NCBI GenBank assembly: GCA_963803755.1 | Contig: CAWDNP010000011.1 | Span: forward strand, 186,001 to 250,000 | Reading direction: 5' to 3' | DNA: 64,000 nt | Source: CAVUPF01 sp963803755 | Lineage (GTDB): Bacteria > Actinomycetota > Thermoleophilia > Solirubrobacterales > 70-9 | In this document: piece by piece, positions 1 through 8,558 of the stretch | Layout of the letters: each line of letters starts with the position of its first letter | Position numbering within the stretch: the stretch's first letter is position 1 | Notes under the pieces: generated by a model | What the model was told of the DNA's origin: nothing | The model's database searches: none | What the model saw: the letters and a program-made list of their open reading frames with translations, nothing else | Made by a program: the position numbers and the translations under genes

Positions 1-286
1 CCCGATTCACCGGCGTCCACTCAGCTACATTAACCCCCGCCGCGAAGGGCGCGCGGAACTCGCTCCAGGTAGATAGCGGTGCTTTGAGGTCCAAACGGTC
101 GGGCCACCGATGGCGTTCCACTACAACTTCGAGCATCGTCATAGTCAGATACAAATCCTCGAGGATCACCCGTGCCGCGACCTTGCGACTCAGCAGTCGT
201 TGCTGCCTTGAACTCCATGCTTGAACGCCGCCTGTGCCAGCTGCGCCAAGAATTGCGCCGAGAATGACCAATCCGATCGCCGTCAC
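1..286 (-). CDS. Partial membrane-anchored hypothetical protein
   Basis: An open frame runs off the left edge of the window. It starts at a GTG at 284-286 and begins with a hydrophobic stretch (TAIGLVILGAILGAAGTGG), followed by a charged helix-like region (RLLSRKVAARVILEDLYL). No stop occurs before the edge. The pattern suggests one N-terminal membrane anchor with a cytoplasmic helical domain. I do not recognise the family. Other frames here are also open, so the call rests on protein-like composition and the membrane segment. Confidence 0.45.
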   Translation of the reverse strand, partial: MTAIGLVILGAILGAAGTGGVQAWSSRQQRLLSRKVAARVILEDLYLTMTMLEVVVERHRWPDRLDLKAPLSTWSEFRAPFAAGVNVAEWTPVNR

Positions 287-601
287 GGACTCATTGTCGA
301 ATCGCGATCGGACGAACACTTCGGATTTCAGGAGGATCGCCGCGGGATTCCTCTAGAAAGGTCCCGCCCGGTTTCTGGGAGCCGGGGAAACGACTCGAGC
401 ACCTGCACGCCGAAGCCTTCCGTCTACTAGACCGCACGCCGCAATATTCCGAAGGCATTTGATCGCATACGGCAGTCAGAGAGGTCAGCTCTGCCGCTAC
501 TGAGCGTTCGGCAAGCGCTTGGCCTCCTTAGGCATGGCCCTCATGGCCTCAATGCCCCGACCCCGCTTCAAGCAGCCTAGTCACCTGCCGATAGTCCTGG
601 G
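287..601. other. Intergenic stretch, no supported gene
   Basis: Between the partial gene at the left edge and the start of the split NERD gene I see no frame with convincing protein-like composition, no RNA gene and no repeat shared with the rest of the window. It presumably holds the promoter of the NERD gene. Confidence 0.4.
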
Positions 602-770
602 ATGGCTGAGGAGCCTGACCTCGACCTTGGATCGGCCGGCGCTTGTCGTCGCCGGCCCAATAATCACCCACCTGGGCCGGTCGAAATCTCACCCACTCTG
701 AGCGTGTAGGTCTCGTCCGGCAACGCTTCGACCCTCACTCGGTCAAGAAGACCGAGGCGAGGAGAAGGGA

Positions 771-1976
771 ATGCTGGACGTGGAGCAGTGGGCCGAGATC
801 AGGCGGATGCACGAGGTCGAGGGGCTCTCGATCCGCGAGATCGCTCGCCGCAGCGGCCGGGACCGAAACACAGTCCGCGCCGCCCTTCGCTCTGAGAAGC
901 CACCGCGCTATCGCCGTGCTCCACAGCCATCGAAGCTCGACCCCTTCAAGGATGAGATCCAGCGGCTGCTGGAAGACGACGCGACACTGCCCGGCAAGCG
1001 GATCCGCGAGGAAATCGAAGCAGACGGCTATCGGGGCGGAAAGTCGATCCTCGACGACTACCTGCGCGGGGTGCGCCTCCGCTTTAAGGCCCCCCGCACC
1101 TACCAGCGCACCAGCTACCGCCCCGGGGAAATCTGCCAGTTCGACGTCTGGCGCCCAGCGCGCGAGATCCCCGTCGGCCACGGTCAGACCCGCCCCGGCT
1201 ACGTCGTCACCTGTGCCCTTGGATGGTCGCGAGCGGCCGCCTCTTCACTGGTCTTCTCCAAGCAGGGCCACGACCTGCGCTTCGGCATCTCGCGCTGCCT
1301 CACTTTCCTCGGTGCGATGCCAAAGACGATCGTCTGGGACCGCGAGGGCGCCCTTCACGCCGGCGGCGGGCGACCGACTGAGGAGTTCGCCGCCTTCTGC
1401 GGAGCGCTGCCGGTCGGCTGGCACTTCTGCGAGGCTCGCGACCCCCAGGCCAAGGGAATCATCGAGCGCCACCAGGGCTTCATTGAGACCAACTTCGAGC
1501 CCGGCCGGCACTTCGCCTCGCCCGAGCATTTCCAGGCAGAGCTCGACGCCTGGGAGGAGCGGGTCGGGGGGCGCCTCTTGAAGACGATCCGCGCGAGGCC
1601 AGCCGAGCGCCTCGCGAAAGAGCGCGAGCGGATGCGCCCCTTACCCGATCAAATGCCCGACACCGAGTGCCGTTTCGTGATCAGGGTTCCCTCCCAGCCC
1701 TACCTGCGCTTCGACACCAACGACTACTCGCTGGACCCACGCCTTGCCGGGCGGCGAGTCGAGGCGAGGATCGGCCAGCGCCACCTCGCCGCCGTCGCGC
1801 TTGACAGCGGCGAGGTCGTTGCCAGCCACCGGCGCTCCTTCGCCAAGGGCCTCACCTTCACCGACCCCGCCCACCAGGTCGCCCTCGATCAGCTGCGCGG
1901 CGATCGCCGTCGCGGCCCCGAGGTAGAGGTCGAGCTGCGCCCCCTTAAGCGCTATGACGCCCTGATCCCGGCATGA
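771..1976 (+). CDS. istA: IS21-family transposase IstA
   Basis: 401 residues, the usual length for IstA. An N-terminal helix-turn-helix (LSIREIARRSGRDRNTVRAAL region, residues 19-39) is followed by an rve-type integrase core. The DDE triad appears as D125 (QFDVW), D190 (VWDREGA) and E232 (KGIIERHQGF). The protein binds the terminal repeats and carries out strand transfer together with IstB. The stop overlaps the istB start (ATGA-type), so the two are translationally coupled. An apparently identical copy is encoded at 62657-63862. Confidence 0.96.
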   Translation: MLDVEQWAEIRRMHEVEGLSIREIARRSGRDRNTVRAALRSEKPPRYRRAPQPSKLDPFKDEIQRLLEDDATLPGKRIREEIEADGYRGGKSILDDYLRGVRLRFKAPRTYQRTSYRPGEICQFDVWRPAREIPVGHGQTRPGYVVTCALGWSRAAASSLVFSKQGHDLRFGISRCLTFLGAMPKTIVWDREGALHAGGGRPTEEFAAFCGALPVGWHFCEARDPQAKGIIERHQGFIETNFEPGRHFASPEHFQAELDAWEERVGGRLLKTIRARPAERLAKERERMRPLPDQMPDTECRFVIRVPSQPYLRFDTNDYSLDPRLAGRRVEARIGQRHLAAVALDSGEVVASHRRSFAKGLTFTDPAHQVALDQLRGDRRRGPEVEVELRPLKRYDALIPA

Positions 1977-2731
1977 GCAAGACCTCGGAGCTCACCTACC
2001 TCTTCCGCGCCTTAAAGGCGCCGGCTGCAGCCATGGCGCTGCCCAAGCTCAGCGAGCGGGCCCGCGAGGAGGAGTGGTCCCACGAGCGCTTCCTTGAGGC
2101 CGTGCTCTCCACCGAGGTCGCCTCGCGCGAGAGCCACGGCGGCGAGAGCCGGATCAAGGCGGCTCGCTTCGGAGCCCGAAAGACCCTTGAGGAGTTTGAC
2201 TTCACCTTCCAGCACTCGGTTAAGAAGCAGGTGATCGAGCACCTTGGCCAGCTCGATTTCTGCCACGGCAAAGAGAACGTGGTCCTCCTGGGCCCGCCGG
2301 GGACGGGCAAGACCCACCTGGCGATCGCCCTCGGCATCCGCGCCTGCCTCGCCGGCCAACGCGTGCAGTTCGCCACCGCGACCGAGTGGGTGGCACGGCT
2401 GGGCGAGGCAAAGCGAGCGGGCAAGCTCGAGGCCGAGCTGCGCCGTTTGGGCTTCGTGCCCCTGATCGTCGTCGATGAGGTCGGCTACATCCCCTTTGAC
2501 CCCGAGGCCGCCAACCTGATGTTCAGCTTGGTCTCGGCGCGCTATGAGCGCGCCTCATTGATCGTCACCTCGAACAAGCCCTTCTCGGCCTGGGGGGAGA
2601 TCTTCGGCGACGAAGTAGTCGCCGCGGCGATGATCGACCGGCTGGTGCACCACGCCGAGATCCTCTCCCTCAAAGGCGACAGCTTCAGGCTGCGCGACAA
2701 GGACCTGGGCTCGCCGCCGCCCAGGGACTGA
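1973..2731 (+). CDS. istB: IS21-family transposition helper ATPase IstB
   Basis: 252 residues, typical of IstB. A DnaA/DnaC-like AAA+ domain shows Walker A GPPGTGKT at residues 107-114 and Walker B LIVVDE at 164-169, followed by a sensor-like VTSN. IstB is the ATP-dependent regulator that selects target DNA and activates IstA. It starts inside the istA stop codon. The second copy (61902-62660) appears identical. Confidence 0.96.
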   Translation: MSKTSELTYLFRALKAPAAAMALPKLSERAREEEWSHERFLEAVLSTEVASRESHGGESRIKAARFGARKTLEEFDFTFQHSVKKQVIEHLGQLDFCHGKENVVLLGPPGTGKTHLAIALGIRACLAGQRVQFATATEWVARLGEAKRAGKLEAELRRLGFVPLIVVDEVGYIPFDPEAANLMFSLVSARYERASLIVTSNKPFSAWGEIFGDEVVAAAMIDRLVHHAEILSLKGDSFRLRDKDLGSPPPRD

Positions 2732-2737
2732 GCGCGC

Positions 2738-2786
2738 GCCCCGCCTGCTCTGCTCCGCCCTACGGGCTCCGCTGCGCAGGCGGGGC
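2738..2786 (+). terminator. Hairpin after istB (copy 1)
   Basis: GCCCCGCCTGC at 2738-2748 pairs perfectly with GCAGGCGGGGC at 2776-2786, an 11-bp stem with a 27-bp loop just after the istB stop and before the right terminal repeats. There is no T-tract. It may end the istAB transcript or protect it. Confidence 0.4.
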
Positions 2787-3499
2787 CTCTCCTTCAACCG
2801 CTCGAAGGGACGGAGGTGGGTGAATATTCAACCGGCGCAGGTGGGTGAGTTTTCAACCGGCCTTGACAGCGCTAGCGCTCGGCGTGAGTATGAGCGACGG
2901 CAGGCGGCTCGGGAAGCCAGGACACGGGAGCACCATCCGCACATTGGAAATCTGCTGCTGAAGCTGCAGACGGTTCCCGAGCACGAGAAAGCCTGGGCGA
3001 CCGGCGCTGCCGGCGAGGAAGCGCTCGCCGCCTTCTTGGCCCGCCGCTGTCCCAAGGCGATCGTCTTGAACGACCGGCGGATGCCCGGGAGCCGCGCCAA
3101 CATCGACCATCTGGCGGTCGCGCCTTCGGGTGTCTACGTGATCGACGCGAAGCGCTACAAGGGCAGGATCGAGGTCCGCAAGCCGTGGTTCGGCGATGCG
3201 AAGCTGGTGATCGGCGGGCGCGACAAAACTAAGCTGGTCGACGGGTTGGCGCGGCAAGCGGAGGCCGTGCAGACGACGATCGAGCTGATCGCGCCGCAGG
3301 TGCCGCTGCACGCCTGCTTCTGCTTCATCGACGGAAACGGGATCCCGCTTCTGCGCACGCTGCGCATCAGGGGATACCCGCTCTTTCATCCGCGGAAGCT
3401 GGCGAAGCGGCTGAAGCAGCCGGGGAAGTTGGATTCCGAGCAGATGCGCCTTGTCGCGGAGGCGTTGGCGCAGAAGTTTCCGGCGGCTTGACCGACCTG

Positions 3500-3564
3500 C
3501 TGTTCGGAATGTTGACGCGGCGGCTAACTCTCAGTCCGGCTGCGATCAGTGCTCTCAGTTTCAT
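3500..3564 (-). pseudogene. 5' remnant of a small secreted or membrane protein gene
   Basis: On the minus strand a good ribosome-binding site (ggagg) precedes ATG 3562-3564 and a leader-like start MKLRALIAAGLRVS. The frame then runs into the end of the convergent NERD gene with low-complexity sequence. It looks like the start of a gene cut off at its 3' side. The family is unknown. Confidence 0.3.
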
Positions 3565-4178
3565 GATTCCTCCCTTCGCTCAAATCTTGCTGTGCAATCT
3601 AACTGCTTCGAGACATCGGTAACGCTCGCGGGCCTGGGGCGATCGGCTTCGAGTGTCCTCCCCCACTCGGCGCCGGCCGTGCCCGGGGGCCCCGCACTTG
3701 GTCCCGCGAGCAGGCGGGGGCAGGGAGCGGCGGCGCGGCTCAGTGCTGAGTCGCCGCTTGCCGGCCCCTCCGCGGGCCAGGTGCTGCTGAAGGTCCCCTT
3801 GCGATCCCGTCCGCTCGACCCCTCGAGCGGGGGCAACTCTACCGCGCAACGGGTCTGCAGACCCGGATTGCGGAGGTGAAACCCGCCAACCTCGCCTTCA
3901 ACGGCAAGAGCGCGTCCCGCGGCGCTCCTGGGCCTCGAGTCGGCTACGGCCCTCAGCCGGAGCGAATCGGTGGGGCGGCGGTATGGGTGCTGCCGTCGCC
4001 CGCTCGCGCCGCGTCAAGGCGCGAGGACGCTGACTTGATCCTGTACATCACCACAAGAACAAAGCACCTACCCGGAGGTCGGCGTTCAACGGAACGGCGG
4101 AAGCCCAGTCCTCTGCGGCGCTAAGAGCGTTGTCTTGTCCACCCGCTTTGCCGTTCGTAGGGCTTTAGGTCGTCCGGG
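3565..4178. other. GC-rich non-coding stretch with a short hairpin repeat
   Basis: I see no convincing gene. A perfect 8-bp hairpin CCGCTCGA-CCCC-TCGAGCGG lies at 3811-3830. It sits in a roughly 40-bp stretch (about 3808-3850, ending caactctaccgcg) that recurs at 26773-26815. The rest is GC-rich and composition-biased. Confidence 0.4.
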
Positions 4179-4970
4179 ATGAATGGGCCGACCATGGGCA
4201 TGTCGACTAACTTTCCAACGATGACCGATGGACTCCCAGGAAACTTCAAAGCAGACGGCCTGGAGTGGGCAGAGACTCTCGGATATCTAGAGGCAATTCG
4301 CGGAGTTGGCCTACCCGTTCTCATATCGGCCGCTGACGCTCGGGTGCCAGGCAGGTCCATGCTGCAGACCCGTGGCCACCTGAGAGAGGGGGGTCAGCCA
4401 GAGAAATACGACGGCGTCTGGTACTGGATTGACTGGCCCCTCGCCAACGAAAACGGAATACTGGCGCTTCCCCGAGACCAATTCGAGAGCGGCTCGCTAG
4501 AAACGCTAGATGGCGACTGTTACTTTAATTTGAGATTTTCCTTCGGCAGTTGGTCAATCTCGATCGGCGATGACAACTTAGTTTCTTGGCCGTGGGTTGA
4601 CCCAGCGGTGATGCTGCGCGAGAGCCGGCCAAAACCGCTAGAGGACCTTCCAACCGCCGAGGAGATCAGGGCCGAATTCCAAGCCACAAAAGACAGTCCG
4701 GTCACGCAGGAGAACTTCAAGGGGGCGATCGACCGCCGCGATCGACTCGTAGAGGCAGGAGTTGAGAACGCCGGCGAGATGAGCGGCTTCGAAATTCTCG
4801 CAGCCTGCTTGCGGGCCCTCTGGCACCTCCGAGAACGAGGGCATCGTTACCCGAATCGGCAAAGGAGGGGACGACTATGAGGAGCTGTTGATTGCGAGGC
4901 TGGCCGAAGATTTGGGACCACCGACCGGCGAGACCTCAGACAACGACGACAGCGATGCACCTTCGGGCTG
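4179..4970 (+). pseudogene. Hypothetical protein with an apparent frameshift near its 3' end
   Basis: The frame from 4179 gives a soluble, acidic protein with no recognised domain and no signal peptide. It would stop near 4880 after an arginine-rich, unlikely tail. In the neighbouring frame, sequence from about 4810 onward reads ENEGIVTRIGKGGDDYEELL and ends DDSDAPSG at 4970, which looks like a genuine acidic C-terminus. One single-base change near 4800-4820 would join the two. The start is uncertain, with several ATGs in the first ten codons. I do not recognise the family. Confidence 0.45.
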
Positions 4971-5106
4971 AATCGACGTCGAGACCCCTTCCCGGTGCTC
5001 TCAGGTGCAAGAGATCGGGAATGTCAGCCATTCAGGCCCCTGGAAAACCCGAGTTTGCTCCGGCCGCTCGCTGGGTTACTACCGGCAAGGGCTCCGGCGG
5101 CGGCTG

Positions 5107-5130
5107 ATCGGCGCGCCCCGCCGCGCCGAT
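5107..5130 (-). terminator. Hairpin downstream of the 5142-5685 gene
   Basis: ATCGGCGCG (5107-5115) pairs perfectly with CGCGCCGAT (5122-5130). It lies just past the stop of the leftward gene ending at 5142. No T-tract is present, so termination is inferred from position only. Confidence 0.4.
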
Positions 5131-5141
5131 CCCCTCCCCCC

Positions 5142-5685
5142 TCACCCGATCGTGTCGAAACGCAACTGCACGGTGCCCGCCGCCTGTTTGACCGCTTTTT
5201 CGGTGTCGGCGCAGACGCTGACGTTGATCTGGTTGGGGTTGGTGATCGAGGGGCCGCCCTCGATCGCGTGTTGGAGGGAGGCGAGGTCAGATCCCTGCAA
5301 GCATCACCGCTTCGCCAGACGCAACACCCGAGGCCGCAAACGCGTAGCGCCCGCATTCGCCTTTGGCCAGTTCGATCGCGGCGTTGTTGGTCGCCGTGCC
5401 GGAGGCGCCGAGCAGGTTGGCGAGGCCGAAGTGGGGAAGGTTCTCGGGGCTAAGCGAACCGGGCTGAAAGCTGTCGCCGGTCAGCGACAGAGGCTTGATG
5501 TCTGCCTCGGTCAGCGAGTGGGCCTTGACCTTGGTCGCGGTCACGGCGCCGTGCTTCAGCTGCCGGGTGCCCACCGAGTTGGCGGGGACCCGAAGCGCCG
5601 CCAGCGCCCCGCCCCCCAGCGCGATGAAGACGGCGAGCGTCGCCATCACGTTTGCGTAGCTGAGGTGCTTTTTGATCGCGGTCAT
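5142..5685 (-). pseudogene. Secreted LALFVALGG-leader family protein, frameshifted
   Basis: It starts MTAIKKHLSYANVMATLAVF with a signal-like segment ending GGGALAALR, then VGTRQLKHGAVTATKVKAHS. The same architecture is seen in the genes at 14925 and 26949, a lineage-specific family of exported proteins of unknown role. The initial frame stops at 5287 (MLAGI). The adjacent frame continues SDLASLQHAIEGGPSITNPN to a stop at 5142, so one extra base near 5290 breaks the gene. The intact protein would be about 180 residues. Confidence 0.65.
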
Positions 5686-5704
5686 CGGTCTGCCTCCAGG
5701 TTCT

Positions 5705-7330
5705 CTAGCGGGGGAGGATCATGGGCGGGCGTGGCGCCTGATGGAAGTCGAAGTCCGTGACCAGGTTGCCGAGCTCGGGCTCCGTTTCCCGCACATCGGG
5801 CCTGGGGTCGGGCCGGCCGTCGGTGGCCGGGTTGAGGCGTTGGCTGGCGAGGAAGTCGTCCTCGATGAACTTGTTGTAGGCATCGTGGCTCAGCATCTGG
5901 TGGTCGATAAAGCCGTGTTTGGCGTAGGGGCTGATCACCAGCCCCGGCACCCGAAACCCGTAGCCGTTTTGATCGACCACCGGCGGCACGACCTGGTCAT
6001 AGAAGCCCCCCCAGTCATCCCAGCTTAGGAAGATCGCGGTGCTCGGCCAGTCGGGCCCTTCCATCACCTTGTTGATGAGGTTCGTGACGTATTCCTCCCC
6101 GGCGCTGACCGAGGCCGGTGGGTGCTCGCTGACCGGCTGGGAGGGGATCACCCAGGAGACCGCGGGCAGCAGGCCCCTCTGGGCCGCGTTGAGGAAGGCC
6201 GAGGTGTCCTGGATGTTGCCGACTTCGCGGTTTTCGATGACCGTGCTGAAGTCCGGCAGGGGGTTCCAGATCCCCGGCGTCGCCGGCCCCTGGCGCGGCG
6301 CGTTGGGGCAGCGCTCTTCATCGTCGGCGCAGTCTGGCTCTATTCCCTTTTTGACGAAGTAGCCCCAGCTGATGCCGGCGTCGTGCAGCAGGTAGGTGAC
6401 CGGCGTCCAGGCGTAATCTGCATCATCGCCGAGCGGGTCGTTGGGGTTGGAGTCTGCATCGCCGGGGCTCTGGAGCGCGTTGGTGCAGCTGTAGGGGTCA
6501 CTCGGCGAGGTACAAAGCGCCGACCACTCAGAGACCAAGAAGAGGTGGGAGGGCAGGCTCCAGCTTCTGTTCGGCTCGAAGAGGTGGTCTTGGAGGACGA
6601 AGTTTCGCGCGTAGGTCCAGTAGTTGGGGATGTCGCTTTCGTCCTTATAGCCCATCACGTCGGTTTCGCACTGCGGCGTGCCGGCGGTTTCGCAGCCCTG
6701 GGCCTGCTCGGCCTGGGCGACGAAGCCGTTCATCGCGCCACCGTTTAGGTCCGCTTCGAAGTTGCTTTCGCCGTGCGGGCCGCCCTTGTTGACCGGGTTG
6801 GGGTTGTGGTAGGGCGCAATGCAGCCTCCGGTCGCAGGGTCGGGGACGCAGGTTCCAGGCGGGAAGCCATCGGCGCCGGGATAGGTGCCGAAGTACTCAT
6901 CGAAGCTGCGGTTCTCCTGCATGATGATCACGACGTGCTTGATCTTGTGGATGCCGACCGGCACCGGCAAGACGCTCAGCCGCCGCGGCGGCGAGTTCGC
7001 CGGGCGGGTGAGCGGGTCGCCGGTGTAGCGGACCCGCAGCCTCTGTTGGCCGGCGCTTTGCAGAGAGGCCCCGATATTGAATTGCGAGCCGCGCCCGAGC
7101 CGCGCTCGGGCAATCGTGCGCCAGGGGTGCTGGGAGAGCTGGAGGAGGACCGTCTCCCCCCTTCGGTTTGGCCGCACCCGCCCGCTGAAGAGGAGCTTCT
7201 GACCGAGGTCGGCCTGGGTCGCTGAGACCCTCAAGCTGACGGCCGGGCGCGCGCGGGCCTCGGCCCCAGGCGCGACGATCGCCGCCGCTGCCAAGAGAAG
7301 GAGCACGGTGGTGCTGAGCCGGACGACCAC
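5705..7330 (-). CDS. Secreted phosphoesterase (phospholipase C / acid phosphatase-like)
   Basis: About 541 residues from the chosen GTG at 7328-7330, which begins a signal peptide (VVVRLSTTVLLLLAAAAIV). A short N-terminal beta-rich region precedes the phosphoesterase domain, marked by VVIIMQENRSFDEYFGTYPG and, near the C-terminus, LSWDDWGGFYDQVVPP. These are hallmarks of the bacterial phospholipase C/AcpA phosphoesterase family, which hydrolyses phosphate esters outside the cell. The frame is open further upstream (to 7552), but that extension lies before the signal peptide. It is probably unrelated coding or a fused fragment. Confidence 0.8.
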   Translation of the reverse strand: MVVRLSTTVLLLLAAAAIVAPGAEARARPAVSLRVSATQADLGQKLLFSGRVRPNRRGETVLLQLSQHPWRTIARARLGRGSQFNIGASLQSAGQQRLRVRYTGDPLTRPANSPPRRLSVLPVPVGIHKIKHVVIIMQENRSFDEYFGTYPGADGFPPGTCVPDPATGGCIAPYHNPNPVNKGGPHGESNFEADLNGGAMNGFVAQAEQAQGCETAGTPQCETDVMGYKDESDIPNYWTYARNFVLQDHLFEPNRSWSLPSHLFLVSEWSALCTSPSDPYSCTNALQSPGDADSNPNDPLGDDADYAWTPVTYLLHDAGISWGYFVKKGIEPDCADDEERCPNAPRQGPATPGIWNPLPDFSTVIENREVGNIQDTSAFLNAAQRGLLPAVSWVIPSQPVSEHPPASVSAGEEYVTNLINKVMEGPDWPSTAIFLSWDDWGGFYDQVVPPVVDQNGYGFRVPGLVISPYAKHGFIDHQMLSHDAYNKFIEDDFLASQRLNPATDGRPDPRPDVRETEPELGNLVTDFDFHQAPRPPMILPR

Positions 7331-7558
7331 GTGGAGCCTTTTTATCCCCTGTCGCTGGTTTTTTGCCTTGACACGCCCGGGCGGCAAAAGTTGCGGCGCC
7401 CGGGGACCGCGGGAAGCGATCTGTGCCACCACCGTGAACCGGCCCTCCCTCTCGGTAGCCAGAGTACCTTCAGCAACGACACGGTCAGCGTAGAAGAAGT
7501 CGCGAGCGCCGATCTCGACGCTTCTTGGCGCGCACGGCCAGGCCTCAAGCACCGCGGC

Positions 7559-7820
7559 TAAGGACCTATCCCGCTAGGAGATCGCACCCCTGGTGAGTGC
7601 CCTGTCTCCCAACGCCCCCCTGCGTCCTCGTCTGACGACGCCTGGACCTCGTCATTTCCTGGCAGGCGTTGGGAGACAGGGCACTACGGCCCAGGACACG
7701 GCGCGGATTCGGCCCCGTCGCGAATCCCACATGGCCCCACCATGCGGAATTCACCCCGGAGCCGCCCCGCTTGGTCCTGAACCGTTCCAAGGGCACGTCC
7801 CCTAACGGGATAGGCCCTTA
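7559..7820. repeat. MITE-like element, family 3, with a nested inverted repeat
   Basis: The ends are inverted repeats: TAAGGACCTATCCCGCTAGG at the left, and TAAGGGCCTATCCCGTTAGG as the complement of the right end. Inside lies a second perfect inverted repeat of about 20 bp (GTGCCCTGTCTCCCAACGCC at about 7598-7617 and its complement near 7663-7684), which suggests a nested insertion or a compound hairpin. Related ends occur at 59201-59256, 59382-59407 and around the second IS481 copy (60408-60453 and 61621-61655). It encodes nothing recognisable. Confidence 0.7.
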
Positions 7821-7916
7821 ATGCCGGAGCGGATTGGCCGCGCGAACGTCTGGGTGCCGTCTACATCAGGCGCGGCGCGGCGGTATTGGAACGTTGGGCC
7901 TTGGCGGGAGCGGGAG

Positions 7917-8306
7917 ATGGCACGCGCGCCTGCGCCTATGGTTGAGCGGATGGCCGGAGCCGAGCAAATCGTGAGTGCTGCGTATGCCGCTTTCAATGCC
8001 CGCGATCTCGATGCTGCGATCGAGCTGATGCACCCCGAGGTCGACTGGCCCAATGCCTGGGAGGGCGGCAGGATCGTCGGCCGGGAAGCAGTCCTTGACT
8101 ACTGGCGCCGCCAGTTCGAGGCGATCTACAGCCGGGTAGAGCCGGAGGGGTTCTCCGAGGAGCCTGACGGGAGCGTGACGGTTGATGTGCACCAGGTCGT
8201 CCACGATGCCCAGAGTGGTGAGCTGCTAAGCGATTCGCGGGTGCGGCACCGCTACTGGCTGGAGGACGGGTTGATCCTGCGGATGGAGGTGGTGGGCGAG
8301 GGGTGA
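7917..8306 (+). CDS. SnoaL/NTF2-like fold protein
   Basis: 129 residues from ATG 7917, preceded by a purine-rich gggag. The core pattern AYAAFNARDLDAAIELMHPE, VDWPNAWEG, GREAVLDYWRRQF and the closing strand HRYWLEDGLILRMEV is typical of SnoaL-like/NTF2-like proteins, which form a small alpha-beta cone. They may act on polyketide-like or steroid substrates or have no known activity. Substrate cannot be inferred. An upstream in-frame ATG (7821) lies at the edge of the MITE and is less likely. Confidence 0.7.
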   Translation: MARAPAPMVERMAGAEQIVSAAYAAFNARDLDAAIELMHPEVDWPNAWEGGRIVGREAVLDYWRRQFEAIYSRVEPEGFSEEPDGSVTVDVHQVVHDAQSGELLSDSRVRHRYWLEDGLILRMEVVGEG

Positions 8307-8367
8307 GATCCCCGTGGCCTCGTCGCCGGTGCAGCCGTCAACATGCAGAACTTGAAGAAGCCGCTTA

Positions 8368-8530
8368 GAACCCTTTCAAAATGAGGCACGGCCCGGATGA
8401 GGTCGAGTGACACTGCGCGAGACAGCCCCGTCCCGGTATCCCACGTAGCGCTGCTACGCGGGAGCCGTGCCGTGACCGTCTCCCTTGGTCATCGACCTCC
8501 CCGGACTCGCGCTCATTTTGAAAGGGGTTC
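8368..8530. repeat. MITE-like element, family 1, copy a
   Basis: 163-bp element starting GAACCCTTTCAAAATGAG and ending with the complementary CTCATTTTGAAAGGGGTTC, with the triplet TTA on both sides. The terminal repeats extend imperfectly to about 45 bp, and a central palindrome GTAGCGCTGCTAC gives the whole unit strong secondary structure. Other copies are at 13412, 19424, 25363 and 48052, with a fragment near 45985. It has no transposase, so mobility would need an enzyme supplied in trans. Confidence 0.85.
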
Positions 8531-8558
8531 TTAATCGAGCGCGCGACTAACCCTTGGG

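Larger units (their letters stand above)
644..2868 (+). mobile_element. IS21-family insertion sequence, complete copy 1
   Basis: The 2225-bp element runs from TGTCGTCGCCGGCCCAAT to a matching inverted end whose complement reads TGTCAAGGCCGGTTGAAA. Each end carries two internal direct repeats built on TCACCCAC (about 657-700 and 2808-2850), the multiple terminal repeats typical of IS21. The element is flanked by a 5-bp direct duplication GCGCT (639-643 and 2869-2873). Its two genes, istA and istB, overlap by 4 bp. An apparently identical copy of the same length lies inverted at 61765-63989 with a different flanking duplication, so each copy transposed independently and recently. Confidence 0.95.
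602..3491 (+). pseudogene. NERD (nuclease-related) domain gene split by an IS21-family element
   Basis: The 5' piece (602-643) begins ATG and encodes MAEEPDLDLGSAGA. The 3' piece resumes at 2874 with SARREYERRQAAREAR and ends at 3491. Removing the insertion sequence and one copy of the 5-bp target duplication restores one frame exactly, giving a protein of about 220 residues. The 3' part contains a GxxGE motif (GAAGEEALAAFLARR), an aspartate at NIDHLAVAP and a D-x-K pair (VIDAKRYKG), the nuclease-like core of NERD proteins. A longer native N-terminus with a zinc ribbon, common in the family, is not visible upstream because of a TAG. The IS end itself supplies an ATG at 2820 in frame with the 3' part, so a chimeric protein could still be made. 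A fragment of a second copy of this gene's 3' end lies near 57.8 kb. Confidence 0.85.

Noticed and set aside
5005..7225. Several long plus-strand frames
   Set aside because: They lie opposite the secreted protein and the phosphoesterase genes, whose motifs are unmistakable; these are GC-rich shadows.
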